Source: Paenibacillus ginsengihumi DSM 21568 (GTDB lineage Bacteria > Bacillota > Bacilli > Paenibacillales > NBRC-103111). From it: DNA of 64,000 nt. Positions 17,795 to 26,782 of this stretch are shown piece by piece (within the stretch, counting starts at the first letter, position 1; each line of letters begins with the position of its first letter). Under the pieces are notes generated by a model. It saw nothing but the letters and a program-made list of their open reading frames with translations. It searched no databases and had not been told where the DNA came from. The stretch lies in assembly GCF_000380965.1 (NCBI RefSeq), contig NZ_KB905552.1:88880-152879 (forward strand), read 5' to 3'. Both the position numbers and the translations under genes were made by a program.

Positions 17795-18640
17795 GTGAAC
17801 CGGAGTGACGAGCCGTTAGTCTCGGTCATTGTACCGACTTACAACCGGCCTGGCTTTTTGTGCGAATTGCTGGAATCGCTTGTCCGGCAAACCTATCGGC
17901 GCTTGCAGATCATCGTCGCCAATGACGCGGGGGAACCGGTCGATTTCGTTCGGGAGCTGTATCCCGAGCTGGATGTGACGGTCATCCATATGGAGCGGAA
18001 CGCCGGTCATGTGCATGCGCGCAATAGAGCTCTAAAAGAGGCGTGGGGCGAGTATGTACTGCTGTGCGACGATGACGATCTGCTGCTGCCGGGCCATGTG
18101 GAGCGGATGCTGGCCGAGCTTGCCGATTGCGATATGGCGTATTCAGACGTGGAAATCTTCGATTACGTCGTCGAGGACGGGGTGCGGCGGGCGGTCAACC
18201 GGTTCGTCTTCGCCTATGAGCATGACCCGGAAGCGATGCGCCGGTTTTCGACCTTCGTTCCTTCCGGCTGCATGTACCGCCGCAGCATGCACGATGAGCT
18301 GGGCGAATTCGATACGGACATGTACCATTACTGGGACTGGGACTTTTATCTGCGGTCGGCGGCGCGGTTTCGGGTGAAGCGCGTTCCTTGCGCCAGCGCG
18401 CTGTATGCGTACTCTCAGGTCGGCGGGAATTTGTCTGGCAGCCCGGCGGATATGAGGCCGTATCTGGACAAGCTGTCGGCCAAGCACGGGCTCGGGGAGC
18501 TGCCGAGCAAAAACTTCTTCCTGCTGCTGGAAGAGCCGGAGGTGAAGGCCCGCCGGGCCGTCACGGAGGTGCTGTGGGACGGAGCTCCGTTCGTCTCGCG
18601 CCTGGCCGGCAAAGCTTCGAGGGAGGTCGATACCGTTTGA
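17795..18640 (+). CDS. Family 2 glycosyltransferase
   Basis: 281 residues from GTG 17795, preceded by GGAGGAGAGG. GT-A fold: VSVIVPTYNRPGFL at the N terminus, NDAGEP, HARNRALKEAWGEYVLLCDDDD with the metal-binding DxD, and later YWDWDFYLR. It transfers a sugar from a nucleotide donor, acting at the inner face of the membrane or in the cytoplasm; there is no membrane helix. The stop codon overlaps the TTG start of recQ by TTGA, so the two genes are coupled, though no functional link is evident. Confidence 0.88.
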   Translation: MNRSDEPLVSVIVPTYNRPGFLCELLESLVRQTYRRLQIIVANDAGEPVDFVRELYPELDVTVIHMERNAGHVHARNRALKEAWGEYVLLCDDDDLLLPGHVERMLAELADCDMAYSDVEIFDYVVEDGVRRAVNRFVFAYEHDPEAMRRFSTFVPSGCMYRRSMHDELGEFDTDMYHYWDWDFYLRSAARFRVKRVPCASALYAYSQVGGNLSGSPADMRPYLDKLSAKHGLGELPSKNFFLLLEEPEVKARRAVTEVLWDGAPFVSRLAGKASREVDTV

Positions 18641-20436
18641 TTGGAACGATGGCTCAGGCGACGGAGCTGCTGCAAAAAATATACGGCTATCCATCCTTTC
18701 GCCAAGGTCAGCAGGGGGTGATCGAGAGCCTCTTGTCCGGCCGGGATACGCTCGGGATCATGCCGACGGGCGGGGGCAAATCGATCTGCTATCAGGTGCC
18801 GGCGATGATGATGCCCGGGACGACGATTGTCATCAGCCCGCTGATTTCGCTGATGAAGGACCAGGTCGACGGGCTGGACAGCTTGGGCGTGCCCGCAGCT
18901 TACATTAACAGCTCGCTGACGTACGCGCAGGCCGAAAGCCGGATTCGCAAGGCGGCCAATGGCGACTATCGCCTGCTGTATGTCGCCCCGGAGCGGCTGG
19001 AGTCGGAACGGTTCGCAGAGCTGCTGCGCGGGCTCGTGGTGCCGATGGTCGCCGTCGACGAAGCGCACTGCGTCTCGCAGTGGGGGCACGATTTTCGGCC
19101 GAGCTACATGCGCATTCGCGAGTTTGTCTGTTCGCTGCCGACAAGGCCGCTGCTGGCCGCCTTTACGGCGACGGCGACCGATCAGGTGCGCGACGATATT
19201 ATCGCGCATCTCGGGCTGGAGCGGCCGCAGGTGTTCGTGACCGGCTTCGCCCGGGACAATCTGTCGTTCTCGGTCATCAAGGGCGAGAACAAGCGCGATG
19301 TGCTGCTGGATTATATAAGCGGCCGGCGGAACGAGGCCGGCATCGTCTACGCGGCGACGCGCAAGGAGGTCGATCAGCTCTGCGAGCTGCTGCGGCGCAA
19401 AGGCTTTGCCGCGGGCAAATACCATGCGGGCATGAGCGACAAGGAGCGGGCCGCAGCCCAGGAGCAGTTCCTCTATGACGAAGTCCGCGTCATGTGCGCC
19501 AGCAATGCGTTCGGCATGGGCATCGACAAGTCGAACGTTCGCTATGTCATTCATTACAATATGCCGAAGAACATGGAGGCATATTACCAGGAGGCGGGAC
19601 GCGCCGGACGGGACGGCGAGCCGAGCGACTGCCTGCTGCTGTTCAGCCCCCAGGATATTCACATTCAGAAGTTTCTGATCGAGCAGTCGGTGTCGGACCC
19701 GGAACGGCAGACGCAGGAATACCGGCGGCTGCGCCAAATGGCCGATTACTGCCACACCTCGCTATGTCTGCAGCGGTATATTGTGCGCTACTTCGGGGGC
19801 GAGATGGAGGAGGATTGCGGACGCTGCAGCAATTGCGCCAGCCCGGATATGCAAATGTCCGACATCACCGTGGAAGCGCAGCAAATTTTCTCCTGCGTCA
19901 AAAGGATGCGGGAACGGTTCGGCATGACGTTGGTCGCCTCCGTCCTGAAGGGATCGCGCAACAAAAAGGTGCTGGACTTCGGCTTCGATGGGCTGAGCAC
20001 GTACGGCTTGATGAAAAATCGCACGGAAAAAGATATTCTCGATCTGATTCAGCTGCTGGCCGCCGAAGGCTATTTGAGCTTGTCCGAAGGCAAGTACCCG
20101 GTGTTGAAGCTGTCGCCCAAAGCGCTGCCCGTACTGGCGGGGAAAGAGCGGGTAGTGCAGCGCATTCGGGTGAAGCCTGCCGCCGCTGCGGCGGACGACG
20201 CGGAGAAGGAGCTGTTCGACGAGCTGCGGCAGCTGCGCCTCGAGATTGCCAAGCGGGAAGGCATTCCGCCGTATATCGTCTTCCCGGACAGCACGCTGCG
20301 GGAGATGTGCGCCGTACAGCCGACGAATCCGGCCGCGATGCTGAAGATCAAGGGCGTCGGGGAAGCGAAATTTTTCAAATACGGCACGTATTTCATCGAC
20401 TTTTTCAAGCGCCGGCGGGAGTCGGACGGAAGTTAG
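18637..20436 (+). CDS. recQ: ATP-dependent DNA helicase RecQ
   Basis: 599 residues from TTG 18637 (GGGAGG ten bases upstream, overlap with the previous stop); ATG 18649 is the alternative. Helicase motifs: Walker A MPTGGGKS (about 43-50), DEAH box VDEAHCVSQWGHDFRPSY (about 139), TATATD, SNAFGMGIDKSNVRYVIH and QEAGRAGRDG. The zinc-binding region has CHTSLCLQRY and EEDCGRCSNC (about 376-401), followed by winged-helix RQC and an HRDC domain at about 522-590 (LRLEIAKREGIPPYIVF). It has the full domain set of E. coli RecQ and unwinds recombination intermediates. Confidence 0.96.
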   Translation: MIGTMAQATELLQKIYGYPSFRQGQQGVIESLLSGRDTLGIMPTGGGKSICYQVPAMMMPGTTIVISPLISLMKDQVDGLDSLGVPAAYINSSLTYAQAESRIRKAANGDYRLLYVAPERLESERFAELLRGLVVPMVAVDEAHCVSQWGHDFRPSYMRIREFVCSLPTRPLLAAFTATATDQVRDDIIAHLGLERPQVFVTGFARDNLSFSVIKGENKRDVLLDYISGRRNEAGIVYAATRKEVDQLCELLRRKGFAAGKYHAGMSDKERAAAQEQFLYDEVRVMCASNAFGMGIDKSNVRYVIHYNMPKNMEAYYQEAGRAGRDGEPSDCLLLFSPQDIHIQKFLIEQSVSDPERQTQEYRRLRQMADYCHTSLCLQRYIVRYFGGEMEEDCGRCSNCASPDMQMSDITVEAQQIFSCVKRMRERFGMTLVASVLKGSRNKKVLDFGFDGLSTYGLMKNRTEKDILDLIQLLAAEGYLSLSEGKYPVLKLSPKALPVLAGKERVVQRIRVKPAAAAADDAEKELFDELRQLRLEIAKREGIPPYIVFPDSTLREMCAVQPTNPAAMLKIKGVGEAKFFKYGTYFIDFFKRRRESDGS

Positions 20437-20476
20437 CCGGTATGGCTGAATATGATGAGAAACGGAGCAATGGGCA

Positions 20477-21136
20477 GTGGCTAAATCGAAATTTTACGTT
20501 GTCTGGGAAGGGCGGCAGCCGGGGATCTACAAGACTTGGGCGGAATGCCAGAAGCAGACGCAGGGCTATCCGCAGGCGCGCTTCAAATCGTATGAGAGCG
20601 AAGCCGAGGCGAAAGCCGCCTTTGCCCGGGGCTGGAAAGCCGAATACAAAGGGATTCCCCGCTCGGACAGGGCTGCTTCGCGGCAAGGAGCCGCGGCGGC
20701 CAAAGCGGCTGCGGGGGAGCTGCCGCCGGAGATTGAGCTCGACAGCTTGTCCGTTGACGTCGGCTGCAGCGGCAATCCGGGGATCGTCGAATACAAAGGC
20801 GTCTGCACACGCACAGGCGAAGTTCTTTTCGAGCATCCGCCCATTTCCAAAGGGACGAATAACATGGGGGAATTTTTGGCGATCGTGCATGCGCTCGCTT
20901 ATCTGAAGCGCCAAGGCAGCTCCATGACGATCTACAGCGATTCCAAGACGGCGATCAGCTGGGTCCGCAATAAAAAGGTCGCCTCCAGTTTGCCGCGCGA
21001 CGCCTCGACGCAGGAAATTTGGGCGCTGGTCGACCGGGCCGAAGCCTGGCTGCGCGTGAACACCTATCCGAACAAAATCATCAAATGGAATACGAAGGCG
21101 TGGGGAGAAATCAAGGCGGATTACGGAAGAAAGTAA
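20477..21136 (+). CDS. rnhA: Ribonuclease H with an N-terminal viroplasmin domain
   Basis: 219 residues, GTG start at 20477 with GGAG upstream. Residues 1-50 form the caulimovirus viroplasmin/RNase H N-terminal domain (KFYVVWEGRQPGIYKTWAEC, GYPQARFKSYESEAEA) that binds hybrid or double-stranded RNA. After a basic Ala-rich linker, the RNase H fold starts at about 90: the first acidic residue in SVDVGCSGNPG, Glu in NNMGEFLAI, Asp in YSDSKTAI, and a final Asp near the C terminus. It should degrade RNA in RNA-DNA hybrids. The motif VDVGCSGNPG is a variant of the usual TDGACxGNPG, as in other Firmicute members of this branch. Confidence 0.9.
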   Translation: MAKSKFYVVWEGRQPGIYKTWAECQKQTQGYPQARFKSYESEAEAKAAFARGWKAEYKGIPRSDRAASRQGAAAAKAAAGELPPEIELDSLSVDVGCSGNPGIVEYKGVCTRTGEVLFEHPPISKGTNNMGEFLAIVHALAYLKRQGSSMTIYSDSKTAISWVRNKKVASSLPRDASTQEIWALVDRAEAWLRVNTYPNKIIKWNTKAWGEIKADYGRK

Positions 21137-21148
21137 GCGTGACGAACA

Positions 21149-21177
21149 GCGCCTTCCCGGATCGGCCGGGAAGGCGC
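21149..21177. terminator. Bidirectional terminator between rnhA and the small minus-strand gene
   Basis: A perfect 12 bp stem, GCGCCTTCCCGG (21149-21160) with CCGGGAAGGCGC (21166-21177), loop of five bases. T-rich flanks are weak on the plus side. Confidence 0.75.
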
Positions 21178-21193
21178 GTTGTCATGTCCGCCG

Positions 21194-21442
21194 TTATTTG
21201 TCGCTGCGGTCGATATGAAGTCTCGGTTTCGTGTTCGGCTTCGTGTTTTTGTACATTTCCTCTTCCTGGCTTTCCAGGGGCAGACTGACGAGCTCCCATT
21301 CCGTCTGACCCATCATCGGGTCGTACGGGAACTCGTCGCCGCGCTTCAACGTTTCCTCGCGCCCCCATTCGTTCTCGTAAATGCCGTCAGTCTCCACCTC
21401 CTCGCCGGACACCGGATTCATTCCTTTATCCTCGGACATCAT
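21194..21442 (-). CDS. Small conserved acidic protein, unknown function
   Basis: 82 residues, ATG at 21440-21442 with AAGGAGGGG seven bases upstream. Sequence features: GMNPVSGEEVETDGIYENEWGREETLKRGDEFP, a compact turn-rich region with YENEWGRE and FPYDPMMGQTEWEL, then a hydrophilic Lys-rich tail (YKNTKPNTKPRLHIDRSDK). The strong ribosome-binding site and terminator support a real gene. I recall similar short proteins in Paenibacillus but no functional name. Confidence 0.7.
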   Translation of the reverse strand: MMSEDKGMNPVSGEEVETDGIYENEWGREETLKRGDEFPYDPMMGQTEWELVSLPLESQEEEMYKNTKPNTKPRLHIDRSDK

Positions 21443-21700
21443 GGCTTTACCCCTCCTTGGAAGTACATTCGCCAGTTAGTATGCCCGGTTCGGCGGCAGC
21501 TATGAAATGAGATGTATTTTCTTCCTATTATATTATGTAGTGAAGATGATATAGAGAAGATGAATAGAGAAAAGAGCGGAGTTCGGCAGGCATTCGGACA
21601 TCGGACTTTCGCATTGTGTGAACCGCCGTTCCTATGATATCGTAATTGGAGAAGCGCTTTGCGTGACGTTACTGTCCATAAAGCGAAGAGAGGGAGAACG

Positions 21701-22711
21701 ATGAGAGAGCTGCCGCGAGAGTTGGAATTGGCATGGTTCCGAAACGTGCTAACGATGGAACAGACGGAAGACGGATGGGTACCTGTCCGATTTACGGACA
21801 AACAAATGAGGGTTTATGCGCAGACCGAATCGCTGGACCTTCGCAGCCGCTGCCCGGCGGGCGTCTGTCTTGACGTTCTGACGAACGCTTCGTATATCGA
21901 ATGGGATTACGCGATCGGCAGGACGGCTCGGCCTTGGGCATACTTCGACCTGTATGTGGACGGCGTATGGGCGGCATCGCCGGGCTGCGACAATCTCGCG
22001 GAAGATCCGGGAACCCGGAGATTCGAGCTGCCGGATCGGCCTGGGGACGGGGCAATGCGACGGCTTACGCTGTATTTGCCTCACAACGCCGAGCTTGTCC
22101 TCCGGGCGGTTCGCTTTTCGGAAGGCGCCGAAGTGCGGGAAGTCCCGCGGCCTGCGCGGCGCATGCTCTGCCTGGGCGATTCCATTACGCAGGGCATGGA
22201 CGCCCGGCGGCCTTCCGCCATCTATCCGGTGCTGCTCTCCCGCGCGCTGGATGCCGAGCTGCTGAATCAGGGCGTCGGCGGCTATGTGTTTTCGGAGGAG
22301 TCGCTCGATGAGGAGCTGCCTTACCGGCCCGATGTCATTACCGTCGCATACGGGACGAACGATTGGGGCCGCCACGAAACGATCGCCTCGTTCGAACGGG
22401 CCTGCAGCGGCTTCTTCGCCAAGCTGACGGAGATTTATCCGAGCACGCTGGTCTATGTGCTAACTCCGCTATGGCGCGCAGATCAGGACAAGCCGCGCCC
22501 GCTCGGCGCCTTCGCGGATGTGGGCGCGGCGATTCAGCGCATCGCCGGCGCCTACAGGAACGTATGGCTGATCGACGGCGACGCGCTTATTCCCCACCGG
22601 CCGGAGCTGTTCGGCGACGCTTATTTGCACCCGAATGAGGAAGGCTTCCTGCACATGGCGATGAATACGTTGCAGCGAATCGGCAAATACGAGCTAGTCT
22701 CCCCTTTGTAA
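21701..22711 (+). CDS. SGNH/GDSL-family hydrolase with an N-terminal beta domain
   Basis: 336 residues from ATG 21701 (GAGAGGGAG upstream). The first ~165 residues look like a beta-sandwich (RVYAQTESLDLRSRCPAGVCLD, WAYFDLYVDG), the second part is the SGNH fold: catalytic Ser in CLGDSITQG (about 170-178), NQGVGGYVF, the oxyanion Asn in AYGTNDWG, and the Asp-His pair in YLHPNEEGFLHM. This layout matches acetyl-xylan or carbohydrate esterases of the CE2/GDSL_3 type. No signal peptide, so it acts in the cytoplasm. Followed 28 bp later by a metallo-hydrolase gene. Confidence 0.87.
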   Translation: MRELPRELELAWFRNVLTMEQTEDGWVPVRFTDKQMRVYAQTESLDLRSRCPAGVCLDVLTNASYIEWDYAIGRTARPWAYFDLYVDGVWAASPGCDNLAEDPGTRRFELPDRPGDGAMRRLTLYLPHNAELVLRAVRFSEGAEVREVPRPARRMLCLGDSITQGMDARRPSAIYPVLLSRALDAELLNQGVGGYVFSEESLDEELPYRPDVITVAYGTNDWGRHETIASFERACSGFFAKLTEIYPSTLVYVLTPLWRADQDKPRPLGAFADVGAAIQRIAGAYRNVWLIDGDALIPHRPELFGDAYLHPNEEGFLHMAMNTLQRIGKYELVSPL

Positions 22712-22739
22712 TCTCGGGTAAACGGAGGAACCGGCTGCA

Positions 22740-23681
22740 ATGGGCAAGTTCAGATACGAAAATATGAATGGCGTCTCTGTAAGCAAGTCGTTCGCCGAAA
22801 TCAGACAATGGCGCAAAGAGCGGAGCGCCAAGCGAAAGGACTTGTCGTTTGTCGTTCCGCTCTGCCCCGATGCATCGGCCGAATGGCTGCAGGAGAACAG
22901 GAGCCGCACGGCGGTAACCTGGATCGGCCATGCCACCTTCCTGGTTCAGATGAACGGGGTCAATCTGCTGACAGACCCGGTGTGGGCCGAGAGGATGGGC
23001 TTCGCGAAGCGGCTCGCCCCTCCCGGCATCGCGCTAGAGAAGCTGCCGGCGATCGATGCCGTGCTGCTCTCTCACAGCCATTACGATCATATGCATATCG
23101 CCTCGCTTAAAGCGCTGCACAGACGGAATCCCGGCATGAAGCTGTACGTTCCGGCCGGCCTGGCGGCGCCTCTCCGCAGACGGGGCTTTGCGCGAATGAC
23201 GGAGCTGAACTGGTGGGAGAAGACGGAGCTTGCCGGCTTGGAGCTGCACTTTGTGCCGGCTCAGCATTGGTCGCGGCGAACGCTGACCGATACCAACCGC
23301 TCTCATTGGGGAGGATGGATCATCCAGCGGTCAGGGGCAAGCCAGGAAGAAGAAGCGATTTATTTCGCCGGGGACAGCGGCTATTTTCCCGGCTTCAAGC
23401 TGATCGGAGAACGGTATCGCATCGGCACGGCGCTGATGCCGATCGGCGCTTACGAGCCGGAATGGTTCATGGGCAAGCAGCACGTAACCCCCGAGCAAGC
23501 CGTGCAGGCTTTCGTCGATTGCGGCGCGGAGCGGTTTGTGCCGATGCATTACGGAGCCTTCCGCCTGGCCGACGATACGCCGCGGGAAGCGTTGGACCGG
23601 CTGCTTGCCGAATGGCAGCGCCGGGGATTGCCGCCCGACAGGCTCCATGTGCTGCTGCACGGCGGGACGCTGAAGCTGTAA
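22740..23681 (+). CDS. Metallo-beta-lactamase-fold hydrolase (NAPE-PLD/UlaG-like)
   Basis: 313 residues, ATG start with GGAGGAA upstream. Motifs: WIGHATFLVQMNGVNLLTDPVW, the metal ligands in LSHSHYDHMH (about 117-126), VPAQHWSRR, YFAGDSGYF with the bridging Asp and MPIGAYEPEWFM, HVTPEQAVQAF, and a final ligand in VPMHYGAF. This is the arrangement of N-acyl-phosphatidylethanolamine phospholipase D and related phosphodiesterases; in bacteria the substrate is unknown. Cytoplasmic by sequence. It probably shares a transcript with the SGNH hydrolase. Confidence 0.88.
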   Translation: MGKFRYENMNGVSVSKSFAEIRQWRKERSAKRKDLSFVVPLCPDASAEWLQENRSRTAVTWIGHATFLVQMNGVNLLTDPVWAERMGFAKRLAPPGIALEKLPAIDAVLLSHSHYDHMHIASLKALHRRNPGMKLYVPAGLAAPLRRRGFARMTELNWWEKTELAGLELHFVPAQHWSRRTLTDTNRSHWGGWIIQRSGASQEEEAIYFAGDSGYFPGFKLIGERYRIGTALMPIGAYEPEWFMGKQHVTPEQAVQAFVDCGAERFVPMHYGAFRLADDTPREALDRLLAEWQRRGLPPDRLHVLLHGGTLKL

Positions 23682-23696
23682 AGACGCTGCGCTACA

Positions 23697-23735
23697 CCAA
23701 GAAGGAAGCTTGTCTCCCGCAAGCTTCCTTCTTGG
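23697..23735. terminator. Bidirectional terminator with a 16 bp perfect stem
   Basis: CCAAGAAGGAAGCTTG (23697-23712) pairs with 23720-23735 across a seven-base loop. It separates the convergent metallo-hydrolase and CvfC-like genes. Confidence 0.88.
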
Positions 23736-23738
23736 CAT

Positions 23739-24920
23739 TTAACGGCTTTCGTCTCTTCGCGTCATTTGCTGCCAAACGGAGCCTTCCGCAGCGTGCCCGC
23801 CCTCGATCCGCTCCAGCGCCATGCGCACCTGCATCCGCACCTCGAACTCGGGATCGTTCTCGGCGGCGCGCAGCGCAGGGATCGCCTGCTCGTCGCCTGT
23901 CTCATAGAGGAAGCGCGCCGCGCGCCAACGGACGAGCCGGTTCGGGTCCTTCAGCGCCTCAGCCATCGCCTCCTGCGCGGCGGGATCGCCGATGTCGGAC
24001 AGCGTATCGCCGGCGGTCCGGCGCACCGCGGGCGATTCGTCGCGCAGCGCCTCATACAGGTATGGCAGCACTTCCGGCGTCTTCAAATCGCCGATATAGA
24101 CCGCCGCCAGGCGGCGAACCGTCGCTCGCTCGTCCTTCAGGGCGATCAAGAGCAGCGGAAGCGTCTCCTCGGACGGCCGAATTTGCTGCAGCGCCGCGTA
24201 GCGCTTCTTCCAATCGGGATCGTGGAGCAGCCGCTCGGTCTCTTCGTAGCTGAACGAAGCGCGCCCCGATACGGCCACCGCTTCCGCTTCGGATGCCGCG
24301 GTTCCCTGCATCGCCTGCTCGATAAGAAACTGCAGCCGTTCGTCGTCATAAGAGGCGTCCAGCTCCTGAACGGCTTCCTCCAGCACATCTTCCAGCGAGC
24401 CGTAGCGGGTGCCCCACTCGATCAGCGAACGCTCCTTGATCAGATTGGGCGCTGCGGCAGCCGCGTGAACGGCGGCGTCGGAGAAGCGCTGCGGCAGCGC
24501 CGCCCGGGCTTCGTTCGCTCCGTCGGTGACCCGCACCTGAAGCGGGATGCTGCGGAAATGCTGCAGCAGCACCTTGACCTCGCCGAAGCCGGCCGCTTCT
24601 TCCGTTGGCCCGGGCTGCCCGCCGCCGGCCGTCTTCGTCTGCTCCGGCGCGCTGTACTCCGGCGCCGTCCCGAGCGCGCTGCGCACCTCCGTCAAGATGG
24701 CCTGCCAGTCTCCTTTGGCCGTCCGGTCCAGCGCGATAAAATCGGCGGTGCGGTACAGGCTTTTTACGCCGGGGATCGACAGCAGTTGCTTAAGCTCCGG
24801 CGGCGCCTGCTTGGCATTCGATGCATCGAAAGTATAGCGAACGCCGGCAGGGAGCGTTTCGTCCACCGTAATCTTCATCGTCAGCGGACTCGGCGTCGGT
24901 TCAATGGATGTGATGCGCAT
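23739..24920 (-). CDS. cvfC: Conserved virulence factor C-like protein (Nfu-N-like domain plus HEAT repeats)
   Basis: 393 residues from the ATG at 24918-24920, preceded by GGGAGGAA; the frame open upstream of this is a neighbouring terminator. The first ~85 residues resemble the scaffold Nfu N-terminal domain (ITSIEPTPSPLTMKITVDE, then IPGVKSLYRTADFIALDR). The middle is helical, and from about 275 to the end five HEAT-like repeats are seen (DWKKRYAALQQI, DERATVRRLAAVYIGDL, DESPAVRRTAGDTLSDIGD, DPNRLVRWRAARFLYETGD, DPEFEVRMQVRMALERIEG). The Firmicute family is called CvfC after a Staphylococcus virulence regulator; its molecular role is not known. Confidence 0.82.
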   Translation of the reverse strand: MRITSIEPTPSPLTMKITVDETLPAGVRYTFDASNAKQAPPELKQLLSIPGVKSLYRTADFIALDRTAKGDWQAILTEVRSALGTAPEYSAPEQTKTAGGGQPGPTEEAAGFGEVKVLLQHFRSIPLQVRVTDGANEARAALPQRFSDAAVHAAAAAPNLIKERSLIEWGTRYGSLEDVLEEAVQELDASYDDERLQFLIEQAMQGTAASEAEAVAVSGRASFSYEETERLLHDPDWKKRYAALQQIRPSEETLPLLLIALKDERATVRRLAAVYIGDLKTPEVLPYLYEALRDESPAVRRTAGDTLSDIGDPAAQEAMAEALKDPNRLVRWRAARFLYETGDEQAIPALRAAENDPEFEVRMQVRMALERIEGGHAAEGSVWQQMTRRDESR

Positions 24921-24940
24921 AGCTGATTCCTCCCTTGCAA

Positions 24941-24977
24941 AAAAGACCGGGCTCGCCCAAGAGGACGCGCCGGTCTT
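24941..24977 (-). terminator. Terminator of the guanylate-kinase-like gene
   Basis: AAGACCGG (24943-24950) and CCGGTCTT (24970-24977) pair; on the minus strand the stem is followed by TTTTTTGC. Confidence 0.8.
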
Positions 24978-24988
24978 CCGATATCCGC

Positions 24989-25579
24989 TTAGTCCAGATC
25001 CAACAGGTTGCGGTGCAAATATTGACTGTCCAAAATTTTGGTGAGATCGAATACGGTATGAGCCGAATCGATATTCTCGAAGGCATGCTCGCACTGATCC
25101 TTGTATTCCATCTCGCGATCGTAATGGGCCATGTACTGATCGATCACTTCCTGGGAGCTGCCCCGGTTCTTTTCGCGCTCCATCACCGTCTGCTTATCGG
25201 CGTATATGAAAATCCGCACGACCCGGTCTCCGTACAGCTCCTTCAGAATATCCGCTCCGTATCGGTTCAGCACAAGGTAAACCGCACCGTATTTCTGCAT
25301 CATCTCGGCAACGTCCCGGTCTTTGATTCCGTACCGATTCCCGTATATTTCAAGGACCTCGATAAATTCGCCGTTCGATTCCGCCCGCGAGAATTGTTCT
25401 GCAGTAATGAAATGATAATCTTGTCCATCCACTTCGATGGGACGCGGCGGGCGGGTAGTGTACGACAACACCTGCTTCATGCCGAGCGTCTCTCCGGCCA
25501 TGCGTCCGACCGTCCGGCGGCCGGCCCCGTTAGGGCCTGTAAATACAAAGATAAATTCTTTGTCTTTCAGTTCGTACAT
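24989..25579 (-). CDS. Guanylate-kinase-like protein with an altered P-loop
   Basis: 196 residues, ATG at 25577-25579 with GGAGGGTTTCT upstream. It follows the guanylate kinase fold: P-loop GPNGAGRRTV (about 15-24), SYTTRPPRPIEVDGQDYHFI (GMP-binding region), EFIEVLEIYGNRYGI and a LID-like REKNRGSSQEVI. Normal Gmk has GxSGxGKGT or GAGKTT; here the invariant P-loop lysine is replaced by Arg (GAGRRT), which in P-loop kinases usually damages ATP hydrolysis. I therefore read it as a specialised paralogue rather than the housekeeping Gmk, possibly a GMP/GDP sensor. Single gene between terminators. Confidence 0.8.
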   Translation of the reverse strand: MYELKDKEFIFVFTGPNGAGRRTVGRMAGETLGMKQVLSYTTRPPRPIEVDGQDYHFITAEQFSRAESNGEFIEVLEIYGNRYGIKDRDVAEMMQKYGAVYLVLNRYGADILKELYGDRVVRIFIYADKQTVMEREKNRGSSQEVIDQYMAHYDREMEYKDQCEHAFENIDSAHTVFDLTKILDSQYLHRNLLDLD

Positions 25580-25839
25580 AGAAACCCTCCTTCGTTAGGT
25601 GTATCCCAGCGGATCATCCTGTTTCCATTTTACCCTCTTTTGGGTGCAAGGTAAAGGAGGCCGTTTTTGTTTAATTGTGGCGAATTGGGTGAAATATTAG
25701 CGGAAAATCTCGAAAAATCTCGTTATTTCGCTGGTTATCGAGAAGATTCGCCGGGACCGAAATCGAGTTTCTACATTATATATGCTTCGGTGACAAGCCT
25801 CTTATCGGTATCGATTCGGAGCGGGCGATGCGGCGCGCG
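25580..25839. other. Intergenic region, no gene seen
   Basis: About 260 bp between two minus-strand genes. It holds short dyads such as TCTCGAAAAATCTCG and GGTTATCGAGAAGATTCG, and an AGGTAAAGGAGG at about 25648-25660 that leads only to a weak short plus-strand frame (from 25667). Confidence 0.4.
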
Positions 25840-25872
25840 AACCCCCTCCCCGTCGAACCGGGAAGGGGGTTT
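25840..25872 (-). terminator. Terminator of the YhcN/YlaJ lipoprotein gene
   Basis: AACCCCCT...CCCG and CCGGGAAGGGGGTT pair around a small loop 12 bp after the stop codon. The T run on the minus strand is poor, so the call rests on the stem. Confidence 0.55.
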
Positions 25873-25883
25873 CGGCACGCCGC

Positions 25884-26588
25884 TTATTCCTTGCCGTTGC
25901 CTTCGGCCTGATTAGGGATGGTGGGGTCCGTTCCGAACAGCTTTTCGACCATCGCCATGAAATGCTCCCGGTACGGCTCCAGCGAGCGGCCCTGCCAGCT
26001 TTCCTGAGCGAGGCGGTTCAGCTCGTTGACGAATACCTGGTTGGCCGATATATAGACGTCCTGCACGGTAGGGTCCAGGGAGCGAATGCGCTCGGCGATC
26101 TTTTGCTTGAACATATGGGATAAATGCTCGTGATGCATCACGGTGTCGGCGCCGTTGCTGCCGGTGATCAGATCGCTTGGATCGGCCCCGTCGTCAAACG
26201 GCGTGTTCGGAGAGTACAGACCTTTCACCAACCCGTAATTGTTCGACTCCAGCCTGGAGTTGCCGCTCTTCGTTCCGGTGGCGGTTCCGTCGATCGTGAT
26301 GCCGACATAAGCAACCTTGTCGCCCATCATGACGATCGCGCTGTTTACTCCGTTAAGAGCCTGCACCTGCTCGGACAAAAACTGGTTCATCTCCAGCCTG
26401 GCAATCCGGTGCGATACTTTGGCATATTGCTGCTTGGTTTGATAGGCGCGCGACGTATCCTGAGGATTCTCATGCCGCTTGCTGCCGTAATTGTGCGAGC
26501 TGTTGTAGTCGTACCAAGGGAAGCAGCCGCTGACCGTCAGGCAGAGGGCAATGCTCCATAGAGCGGCCAACCGACGAAATGTACGCAT
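25884..26588 (-). CDS. YhcN/YlaJ-family sporulation lipoprotein
   Basis: 234 residues, ATG at 26586-26588 with AAGGAGGGG upstream. A signal peptide (MRTFRRLAALWSIALCL) ends in the lipobox TVSGC, so the mature protein starts at Cys22 and is membrane-anchored outside the cytoplasm or in the forespore membrane. The body has the YhcN/YlaJ pattern: VSHRIARLEMNQFLSEQVQ, VNSAIVMMGDKVAYVGITIDG, then HMFKQKIAERIRSLDPTVQDVYISANQVFVNELNRLA. B. subtilis YhcN and YlaJ are spore lipoproteins acting in germination. It is divergent from the cta cluster. Confidence 0.87.
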   Translation of the reverse strand: MRTFRRLAALWSIALCLTVSGCFPWYDYNSSHNYGSKRHENPQDTSRAYQTKQQYAKVSHRIARLEMNQFLSEQVQALNGVNSAIVMMGDKVAYVGITIDGTATGTKSGNSRLESNNYGLVKGLYSPNTPFDDGADPSDLITGSNGADTVMHHEHLSHMFKQKIAERIRSLDPTVQDVYISANQVFVNELNRLAQESWQGRSLEPYREHFMAMVEKLFGTDPTIPNQAEGNGKE

Positions 26589-26782
26589 GGGTACCCCTCC
26601 TTTTTGTACACCGTTTAGGATTCATTCTTTGCGAAGATTTATACACGATCGTGAAGACGAGGCAAATATGCATAAAATGCGGGTCAATTGGAAATAACCA
26701 AAAGGAGTATCCAGGTTACAAAATCTGCAAAAACGCTTCCACTGCCAGTTTAGAACAATTTGTGAAGCTTTGTGACGTTTCA

